Of a stretch of 64,000 bases of DNA, positions 58,283 to 64,000 are shown one piece after another (within the stretch, counting starts at the first letter, position 1; each line of letters opens with the position of its first letter). Source of the DNA: Chryseobacterium soli (GTDB lineage: Bacteria; Bacteroidota; Bacteroidia; Flavobacteriales; Weeksellaceae); assembly GCF_000737705.1 (NCBI RefSeq), contig NZ_JPRH01000006.1, forward strand, positions 164,738 to 228,737. Direction: 5' to 3'. The translations under genes and the position numbers were made by a program. Below the pieces are notes generated by a model. The model saw nothing but the letters and a program-made list of their open reading frames with translations. It had not been told where the DNA came from and ran no database searches.

Positions 58283-58789
58283 TTATTCAGAATCCTTACA
58301 TATTGGATATAAGATGGGTTCAAAGTCATTACTATCTTTTAAGTAGGTTTTTTTATTATTTGAAGATATGACTCTTTTATTATAAAATTTCAATTTAACA
58401 AATCCTAAATAAAATTTATTAACTTCTATGGGTAATCTTAAAATCGTTAAATTTTTCTTTTCTTCTTTTTTTATATAAGAACATTCTCCAATACTTATAT
58501 TATTTTTTTGTCTATCCTTTGAACTAATAAAACCTATACCATCATCGTTGTATAAAAAAACTTTCTGATTATCTATAGCTTTTTGAAGATGATTGATTTC
58601 TCCTAAAAAGTCTTCACTTAATATAAATTTGCCATCATATCCTTTTACCATTATAATAATTGGTTTATTTATAGTAATCGTATCTTGAGTTATATAAGAA
58701 TTATTATTCAATTGAGAGAATACTTTATTACTCAAAACAGATAATAAAACAATAAACACATATTTATTCAGCTGATTGTATACCCCCAT
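58283..58789 (-). CDS. Exported protein, candidate immunity protein for the Rhs-metzincin toxin
   Basis: A 168-residue protein when started at the ATG at 58787-58789, which gives a normal signal peptide (MGVYNQLNKYVFIVLLSVLS, cleavage near VFSQ). An upstream ATG at 58837 would add 16 basic residues and spoil the signal. The mature part is beta-rich with KPIIIMVKGYDGKFILSEDF and ends in CKDSE. It overlaps the 3' end of the toxin gene by 26 bp. Export matches a toxin that cuts proteins outside the cytoplasm. No family recognised. Confidence 0.6.
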   Translation of the reverse strand: MGVYNQLNKYVFIVLLSVLSNKVFSQLNNNSYITQDTITINKPIIIMVKGYDGKFILSEDFLGEINHLQKAIDNQKVFLYNDDGIGFISSKDRQKNNISIGECSYIKKEEKKNLTILRLPIEVNKFYLGFVKLKFYNKRVISSNNKKTYLKDSNDFEPILYPICKDSE

Positions 58790-61106
58790 TTCTAAATCTT
58801 TTATAATCTTTATCCGTTTGTAAATTATTATTTTCAATATGTATTGTTGCTTGTCCTAATCCACCAGTTGCTTCTTTAGCCTTATCTGGCTCGGATGGAG
58901 TTCCCACAATAGCATTCATAACATCTGAAATATTAGAAGAATTAATATCGTTTGATCGGTTTGGATCATCTGAAGAAATTGTAAGAATCCCACTTGAAGT
59001 ATGATCTGCACCTAAACTATGCCCAACTTCATGTGCTCCAGTTTCTGTGTCCGCCCGAGAATCTTTAACCCTTATACTATTACCGCCTGATGTAACTCCA
59101 TTTTCATTAGAATTCATATCCTTGCTTGCTGCAAATCTATAAATATTTCCTTCACCCTTAGTTGCTGATTCCATCGCTTTATTGAGAACATCTAATCTCT
59201 TTTCACCTTTACCAACAGTGACTTCGGAAGTTTGTAATTCAAATTTAACTTTCATAGAAACTTTATTTCCGTTTGCATCCTTATAAGTATAGTTATATTT
59301 TCCACTCATACCATTCCACATTTTTACAGCTTGATTTGCTGACTTCATATCATTACCTGTAGCATAATAAGTTGCTCTTATCGTAACTGTGCCCGTTTTA
59401 AAATCAATATACATTCCATAATCCCTTCCATCATAGTCTACAAACATAGCAGGATTGTTTCCTACATAAGTATATGGGGACATTCTTCTGTACTTCTCCG
59501 TCAGTGGATCTACAACACCCCATCTACCAATATCCTGCATATAAAACCTCGCTCCATAATCATACATTCCCGTTTCCTGCAGCTCCTTACCATTGTACTT
59601 ATAATTCTGGTATTTACCAGCGCCAAAATACGCATTTCCTGTTTTTAAATGGCTCATCCCAAATGGGTAGTAATCATTAGCATCTGTTATTTCAAGACCA
59701 CCCGTATTCTTATCTCTTGCGAAACTAATCCTTACATTGCCTAAATGATCTTGGTACTGGTAAATATACTGCTTTTTCTGATAATCATAATAACCTTCCG
59801 ATGTTGGAAAAAACTGTAATTCCGGGTTGTGAGGATTTTTAATAATTGGATCAATAGGTCCCGGATCAATTATAATAGGAGGTCCAATCTTACTGAAAGC
59901 TTCCCTCTCAAATGCGTGTTTGGTTTCCATTGATGATGCCAAAAATGATTCACTGCTTCCGCCGGTATTATTTCCTGAACTTGTCACATTGAGGTATTGG
60001 AAGCCATCAAGATAGTCCGTTACTTCTTTTTTCCATATAGTACTGCTAAATCCTACTGAAGTATTTGTATTCTCTTTTCTCACCTTTACTCCATCTGCTC
60101 TGTATTTTGTAGCAATATCAGTGGTTACTTGCCCTGCACCTATGGCAACAGCATTTGCGAGATTTAAATGATTATAACCTATCCCAGTTATTTGCTTATC
60201 TATCATGCTTTTCATATTCCCATTGGCATCATAATCAATAGCATTTCCAGCAATTCCCTCATAGCCTGTTGAGTTACCGCTATGATCTTTAATGCTGGTC
60301 GCCTGATTTCCTGTATAGAAATATTCAAGATCATCAATCTCTGTTGCTATAGTTCCCTGTACTACAGATGTCCTGTACAAATTGGTGATGTTTCCGTTTA
60401 CATCATAGGTTAGAGATTCTATATTTTCTTTACTATATGGATTACCCGGATTTTGATAATATCCTGCACTCAATCGGTTTAATTGATCATAAGCATAGCC
60501 ATATCTTTTAGGTTCTAACGAAGGATTATCTCCTAAGGTTGTAACAGCCCTCCAATCAACTTCAGCAATGTTTCCATTATATTTAGGCGTTACATTTTTA
60601 CCTGAGAACTTTATGGGATCTGGATTATCAATTCCCTGTTTCTGATTGTATTTGATTTTATAAGAAAATAGTTTTCCCCCTAAATCAGGTACTCCCATCT
60701 GATCTTTATTTATATCAGTCATCCAACCCCTGATATTATAAGCATAATCTATGCTTTGAAGATTGTTTCCTACCTTTTTGTTTTTTAGCTGGGATAATTC
60801 ATTGTAGCTGTTTTCGGTCAGAAGTTCCTGAAGCTGGCTGTCTACCTGATGATAATGTTTTTTCAATCTGTTTTGCAGATCATATTCAAAGTTTTCTGTA
60901 ATGACCTTTTCGGTGTCGGTATCGAGTCTTTTGTGCCTGGTAATAGTTTTCAATGGAACTCCTGCAAAATCCAGTTGGGATTTGGTTCTGGTGTAGCCAC
61001 CCAAATGGTTGATGGAGTGTCCTCCTACCGCTCTTCCTTTGGTATCGTAATAGGTGTAGTTTTTGGTCCAGTTGTCGTCTTCAATGCTTTTCACCAAAAT
61101 CATCAC
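58764..61106 (-). CDS. 5'-truncated Rhs protein with a metzincin-type protease tip
   Basis: A 780-residue frame. Residues 1-560 are RHS/YD-repeat core (DDNWTKNYTYYDTKGRAVGG at the start, the DHLGNVRISF end-motif near 460, [31 protein letters not shown]). The tip (about 565-780) carries a full metzincin zinc signature HEVGHSLGADH near 693-703 with a downstream Met (ISDVMN). Flavobacterial Rhs proteins normally have several hundred further N-terminal residues including a signal; here the frame opens on a GTG inside the repeat. Just upstream the reading switches frame (a lost A at 61124-61126 would join DSDTSK to STKGLPV), then stops. It is therefore a displaced or decayed piece, not a full secreted Rhs. 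Confidence 0.75.
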   Translation of the reverse strand: MMILVKSIEDDNWTKNYTYYDTKGRAVGGHSINHLGGYTRTKSQLDFAGVPLKTITRHKRLDTDTEKVITENFEYDLQNRLKKHYHQVDSQLQELLTENSYNELSQLKNKKVGNNLQSIDYAYNIRGWMTDINKDQMGVPDLGGKLFSYKIKYNQKQGIDNPDPIKFSGKNVTPKYNGNIAEVDWRAVTTLGDNPSLEPKRYGYAYDQLNRLSAGYYQNPGNPYSKENIESLTYDVNGNITNLYRTSVVQGTIATEIDDLEYFYTGNQATSIKDHSGNSTGYEGIAGNAIDYDANGNMKSMIDKQITGIGYNHLNLANAVAIGAGQVTTDIATKYRADGVKVRKENTNTSVGFSSTIWKKEVTDYLDGFQYLNVTSSGNNTGGSSESFLASSMETKHAFEREAFSKIGPPIIIDPGPIDPIIKNPHNPELQFFPTSEGYYDYQKKQYIYQYQDHLGNVRISFARDKNTGGLEITDANDYYPFGMSHLKTGNAYFGAGKYQNYKYNGKELQETGMYDYGARFYMQDIGRWGVVDPLTEKYRRMSPYTYVGNNPAMFVDYDGRDYGMYIDFKTGTVTIRATYYATGNDMKSANQAVKMWNGMSGKYNYTYKDANGNKVSMKVKFELQTSEVTVGKGEKRLDVLNKAMESATKGEGNIYRFAASKDMNSNENGVTSGGNSIRVKDSRADTETGAHEVGHSLGADHTSSGILTISSDDPNRSNDINSSNISDVMNAIVGTPSEPDKAKEATGGLGQATIHIENNNLQTDKDYKRFRNGGIQSAE
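59500..59770. repeat. Rhs core repeat, copy A
   Basis: About 270 bp encoding the Rhs segment from DHLGNVRISF to WGVVDPL. It aligns without gaps to 62460-62730 at a constant offset of 2960 bp with scattered substitutions. It is the likely site of recombination that swaps or adds toxin tips. Confidence 0.8.
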
Positions 61107-61243
61107 GGGAAGTCCTTTGGTGCTTTGGAGGTGTCTGAGTCAGCAGAGTTGTTTTGATCAATCTTCTTATTTTTAAGAAGGGCTCAGGTGATAAATCCAA
61201 ACCTAACTTTTCAAATTATATACTTTATGAAATAGCCGTCTAT
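61107..61243. other. Junction upstream of the truncated Rhs gene
   Basis: A short non-coding stretch between the truncated Rhs frame and the terminator of the next cassette. One frame (61127-61180, minus strand) reads NKKIDQNNSADSDTSK and would continue into the Rhs repeat if one A were restored; above it is a TGA. I see no promoter consensus here, so expression of the truncated gene is doubtful. Confidence 0.5.
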
Positions 61244-61279
61244 AAAAACAAAAACCAGAGCAAAATGTCTTTACTCTGG
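61244..61279 (-). terminator. Terminator after the 141-residue immunity gene
   Basis: On the minus strand an 11-bp stem (CCAGAGTAAAG/TTTTGCTCTGG with two G-T pairs) and a 3-nt loop, followed by TTTTTGTTTTT. It lies about 57 bp past the stop of the candidate immunity gene. Confidence 0.8.
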
Positions 61280-61335
61280 CTTATTTATTTTTGTCCTTTA
61301 ATATGTATTGTATTTTAATAATAGTCAGTTCAAAG

Positions 61336-61761
61336 TCAAAAACTTTCCAAAGCTGTGAAATTTATTTGATAAATATTCCAATTAATTCCATCTGTAATTA
61401 GCCAGCTCAAGATATTTGCAGTAATCATATCGGATAAATCTTTCTTTAATAAACTATCCTCTATAATTATTTGTTTATAATTAGTTTCAATGAAATTTTT
61501 AAATTTCCAAAAAGAAAACTTTATGTCATATTCATTTAAAGGAGCTATATCATATTCACAAATAACTTCATTTTTTTCTACGGTAAAACCTGATCCATGT
61601 CGGATATAATTATAAACTCCAACGGTTCCTTTTTCTAATTCTTTTTCTATAATATAACTCCAAATATTCTCATTATTTGAGATATTGTACTCTTTTCTAA
61701 TTACATTATGAAAATCTACAATGAAAGTTAAATATTCTTTCAGTAGCTTGTTTGTACTCAT
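61336..61761 (-). CDS. Cytoplasmic candidate immunity protein for the ParB-like Rhs toxin
   Basis: 141 residues from the ATG at 61759-61761 (MSTNKLLKEYLTF), which is one base after the toxin TAG. An earlier in-frame start at 61785 would overlap the toxin by 23 bp. No signal peptide or membrane helix. The central RHGSGFTVEKNEVICEYDIA recalls the DUF6896-type immunity-like proteins, but I am not certain. Cytoplasmic location fits a toxin acting on nucleic acid or another cytoplasmic target. Confidence 0.65.
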   Translation of the reverse strand: MSTNKLLKEYLTFIVDFHNVIRKEYNISNNENIWSYIIEKELEKGTVGVYNYIRHGSGFTVEKNEVICEYDIAPLNEYDIKFSFWKFKNFIETNYKQIIIEDSLLKKDLSDMITANILSWLITDGINWNIYQINFTALESF

Positions 61762-61762
61762 A

Positions 61763-62296
61763 CTATTTAAATAATCCACTATCAATTTGTTTTACTTTAT
61801 CTTTAAACATTTGCATGGCTTTTTGTCCAGTAACTTCGATAACTTCTAAAGTTTTATTTTCTTGTATTGCTGCTTGTATTCTATGATGGCCATCTAATAT
61901 ATATCTTTCACCATCTTTTAAATAGACAACAATTTTTTCTCCATAAATACTTATATCTTCTTCTTTCATTAACTTAGCAAGCTTTTGTACTTTTTCTGTA
62001 CTTTGAGCAGCCACCTCTGTCGATTTAAAAGTTTCTAAAGCTTCTTTGCTAGCAAGTAGATATTTCAATTCTCCAGCACCACTAATATATTCTAATGGTC
62101 CAGCACTTCCTATCGGTTTTACGTTTGATATTTTACCATCTCTAGCTACAATATATGTTAATCCATAAGAATCAGTCCATTCTCTATCATAAAAATGTGA
62201 CCAAAAAGTATTAAGTGCAGGAAGAACTTGAGGTCTGTTTTTATGTGTGTCGTTTCTAATAAAACTAGCAATAGGATTTGCTATATTTCTTTGGAA
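61763..62296 (-). pseudogene. ParB/sulfiredoxin-fold-like Rhs toxin tip cut off by an in-frame TAG
   Basis: The frame of the upstream Rhs core piece continues after a single TAG (62297-62299) for 177 further codons with no other stop. The first part (RNIANPIASFIRNDTHKN to YISGAGELKYLL, quoted in part) precedes a domain with the ParB-like pattern VVYLKDGERYILDGHHRIQA (about 125-145 of this segment) and ends SGLFK. ParB/Srx-fold domains occur as nuclease-type toxins in polymorphic toxin systems. The domain could be silent, made by readthrough, or made from an internal start such as the TTG at 62066-62068. The immunity gene starts one base after its stop. Confidence 0.7.
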
Positions 62297-62866
62297 CTAA
62301 TTCTGTGTCCTCTTTACAGTAATTACTACTTCCTCGATTGATGTTTCTTTTATTCCTTTTTTATTAGGTGGATCTTCTTCGGTTAAATCAACAGGATCAA
62401 CGAAGTTAACAGGATTATTAAAACTATAACGAAATGGGGATAAGTCTTGATATTTTTCCGCCAGCGGATCCACCACACCCCATCTACCAATATCCGGCAT
62501 ATACATTCTCGCACCATAATCATACATCCCGGTCTCCTGAAGCTCCTTTCCGTTATACTTATAATTCTGGTATTTACCAGCACCAAAATAAGCATTTCCT
62601 GTTTTTAAATGGCTCATTCCAAATGGGTAGTAATCATTAGCATCTGTTATTTCAAGGCCACCCGTATTCATATCTCTGCCAAAACTTATCCTTACATTCC
62701 CTAAATGATCTTTATACTGGTAAATATACTTATTGTTTTCAAAATAAATATATAGCTTTATATACAAAACACCACCGCTTAATAGCGGTGGTGTTGTTAT
62801 TATTACTTCACCACACGATACAATCGTGCGGGAGCGGGGTGATTGTTTATTGTATAATTTTATCAT
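62297..62866 (-). CDS. Displaced Rhs core fragment preceding the ParB-like tip
   Basis: A 189-residue frame. About 40 N-terminal residues are not Rhs-like and are read through a strong hairpin, so they are probably not part of the native protein. From about residue 46 the Rhs core is clear ([60 protein letters not shown]), followed by the linker PPNKKGIKETSIEEVVITVK and the TAG. It is nearly the same as the corresponding part of the 780-residue Rhs protein. With no N-terminal signal it cannot be secreted by itself and looks like a stored cassette. Confidence 0.65.
   Translation of the reverse strand: MIKLYNKQSPRSRTIVSCGEVIITTPPLLSGGVLYIKLYIYFENNKYIYQYKDHLGNVRISFGRDMNTGGLEITDANDYYPFGMSHLKTGNAYFGAGKYQNYKYNGKELQETGMYDYGARMYMPDIGRWGVVDPLAEKYQDLSPFRYSFNNPVNFVDPVDLTEEDPPNKKGIKETSIEEVVITVKRTQN
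62460..62730. repeat. Rhs core repeat, copy B
   Basis: Partner of the copy at 59500-59770, same orientation, constant 2960-bp offset. Confidence 0.8.
62768..62795. terminator. Strong hairpin at an Rhs cassette boundary
   Basis: A 12-bp perfect GC-rich stem AACACCACCGCT/AGCGGTGGTGTT with a 4-nt loop, followed by TTTTG on the minus strand. It lies about 93 bp after the 158-residue lipoprotein gene and directly before the next Rhs core fragment. Confidence 0.75.
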
Positions 62867-62887
62867 TTTTTAAGTATGATAACAAAT

Positions 62888-63364
62888 TTACATACAGAAA
62901 AAGCTTGGTAGAATTTTACTATACCCTATTCCCCATTTGCTTTTGGTTGCATCTCCAATATCTATATAATCATATTTTTCAATAAAGGGAATAACAATAT
63001 CTTTTTTACCTTCAACTGATAATTTTATTTTTTTTAAAGATTTATTCACATTTTTAAATCTTACACCATAACATCCAGATTCGCCTGCTTCTGATTTAAA
63101 CGACAGGGAGTCACGATTGTTAATAATTATTGTCTTTCCTTTAAAAGCTGAACCGCTGAATATTATCAATATATCCTTATCTGTTTTTTGATATTCTTTA
63201 GGAATATCAGCAAAATAGCTTTCTTCAGCCATTTCTTCATATTCTGTTTTTTCCGTTCTATCATCATAATAAAATTTTGCTGCCGTACTTTTACAGCAAT
63301 ATAAAAATTGTACGACTATGAAGCTAAAAAATAGTTTTAAAAAAAAATTATTGGGTAATCTCAT
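62888..63364 (-). CDS. Lipoprotein, candidate immunity protein for the rightmost Rhs-protease
   Basis: A 158-residue protein whose signal sequence ends in a Cys pair (FLYCCKS, around residues 23-24), so it is probably lipidated. The mature part is beta-rich (DKDILIIFSGSAFKGKTIII, KSLKKIKLSVEGKKDIVIPF). No family recognised. Its start overlaps the toxin stop by 17 bp. Location outside the cytoplasm again fits a protease toxin acting there. Confidence 0.6.
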   Translation of the reverse strand: MRLPNNFFLKLFFSFIVVQFLYCCKSTAAKFYYDDRTEKTEYEEMAEESYFADIPKEYQKTDKDILIIFSGSAFKGKTIIINNRDSLSFKSEAGESGCYGVRFKNVNKSLKKIKLSVEGKKDIVIPFIEKYDYIDIGDATKSKWGIGYSKILPSFFCM

Positions 63365-64000
63365 CTTTTTTAATTTTTGGTTGTACTAATTCGATAGTTT
63401 TTTTCATTTGGTTAATCTGTTGTGGTAAAAGATCAGTTCCTGAATTCTTCTTCATAGATTTTTCTGAATTACCATCCGAATTCTGTAAATTATTTATATT
63501 TTCAGGAGTATTTGAAACGTTAGAACTCTCCCAAATATGAGATATCCCTAAAGTATGTGCTATCTCATGAGCGGTTACTTTAGCATTTCCATTAGAACTT
63601 ATTGTTTGATTCACAGGATCGCCTTCTCTCGCCTCACCAAGAACTTTTTCTGTTGTAATACTACCGTCCTTCTCAATTGTCACTTTTTTGGACTGATATG
63701 ATTTCGTCATATCAAGACCAAAAGTAGCTTTAGGGTTATTGATCATATTAATTTGCAATCCAGAATTCTGAGATAATATTGCAGAAACTGAACTTAAATG
63801 ATCCTGAACACTCTGCAATGTCATCCCATTTTTAGGTATTACATTAACATGAAAATCTACAGTCATTTTATCATTAGTATTGTTTGTTATCAATGGCTCC
63901 AATCCCTCTAATTCCCGGGCATCAACAACTCTATTACCACTGAATGCATAGGGCGACCAAGTATTATACTTTTCTGTTAAAGGATCCACATTAAAAAACC
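63348..64000 (-). CDS. C-terminal part of an Rhs protein with a metzincin-type protease tip (runs off right edge)
   Basis: The frame is open to the window edge (FFNVDPLTEKYNTWSPYAFS at its visible start), so the real start lies outside. After the Rhs end-motif VVDARELEGLEP the tip domain covers about 190 residues and has a full metzincin zinc signature, HEIAHTLGISH, followed by IWES. The spacing and the later NLQNSDGNSEKSM resemble pappalysin-type secreted proteases. The Rhs core motif (FSGNRVVDARELEGLEP) differs from that of the other three pieces, so this belongs to another Rhs subtype. It may be the attached toxin of a full-length Rhs gene. Confidence 0.75.
   Translation of the reverse strand, partial: FFNVDPLTEKYNTWSPYAFSGNRVVDARELEGLEPLITNNTNDKMTVDFHVNVIPKNGMTLQSVQDHLSSVSAILSQNSGLQINMINNPKATFGLDMTKSYQSKKVTIEKDGSITTEKVLGEAREGDPVNQTISSNGNAKVTAHEIAHTLGISHIWESSNVSNTPENINNLQNSDGNSEKSMKKNSGTDLLPQQINQMKKTIELVQPKIKKDEITQ

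Noticed and set aside
58764..61106. Treating the 780-residue Rhs frame as a complete secreted toxin
   Set aside because: It begins inside a YD repeat with GTG, has no signal peptide and has a probable frameshift just upstream.
59474..62640. Two similar 68-residue plus-strand frames (59474-59680 and 62434-62640)
   Set aside because: They look like paralogous genes but are antisense to the repeated Rhs core; their likeness only reflects the 270-bp direct repeat.

Overview
The window looks like the chromosome of a Chryseobacterium-type flavobacterium (Weeksellaceae, Bacteroidota). The signs are low GC, Bacteroidota promoters (TTG, about 20 bp, TAnnTTTG), a GLPGLI-family protein, TonB-type outer-membrane receptors of the flavobacterial kind, zinc-ligand-free L36, and Rhs proteins with the flavobacterial core. 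Genus is inferred from protein style, not from a database search.

Layout. 1-8.9 kb: the start of an M48-like peptidase gene (runs off the left edge), recJ-nadD, a small membrane protein, two tandem paralogous outer-membrane receptors and a lipoprotein esterase. 8.9-19 kb: a leftward GH43-like glycosidase, then a tightly packed leftward cluster of seven genes. It encodes SpeD, a DUF4178 protein, a small membrane protein, DUF350, a membrane-anchored spermidine-synthase-like enzyme, an exported FAD oxidoreductase and a polytopic membrane protein, and lies directly downstream of two amidinotransferase/deiminase-fold genes. 19.3-28.9 kb: a 54-residue Cys-rich peptide with a GG-type leader (too small for routine gene calling), a TonB receptor with an AraC-type regulator, citrate synthase, enolase, and a two-component operon with two unknown genes in the middle. 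29-43.3 kb: the fused S10/spc/alpha ribosomal superoperon from rplC to rplQ with secY, infA, rpmJ and rpoA. It starts at rplC with its own promoter; rpsJ is not here. 43.5-49 kb: the glycerol regulon (DeoR-type repressor divergent from glpD-glpK-glpF plus an outer-membrane protein). 49-55 kb: Bacteroidota-specific secreted proteins of unknown role.

55-64 kb is the most unusual part: a leftward polymorphic-toxin array. Four Rhs C-terminal pieces, each with a different tip domain, alternate with small genes that overlap or abut the toxin 3' ends and look like immunity genes. Two tips carry a complete metzincin motif (HExxHxxGxxH), one resembles a ParB/sulfiredoxin-fold domain and one resembles a SleB-type wall hydrolase. 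The cognate candidates are exported or lipidated except for the ParB-like one, whose partner is cytoplasmic. Strong hairpins sit at three cassette boundaries; two pieces share about 270 bp of Rhs core at a constant 2960-bp offset; one toxin is cut from its Rhs core by a single in-frame TAG; another piece begins in mid-repeat next to a probable frameshift. The array ends in a 691-bp tandem duplication carrying two diverged copies of a membrane-anchored 124-residue protein. Only the rightmost Rhs gene, which runs off the window, could still be attached to a full-length core.
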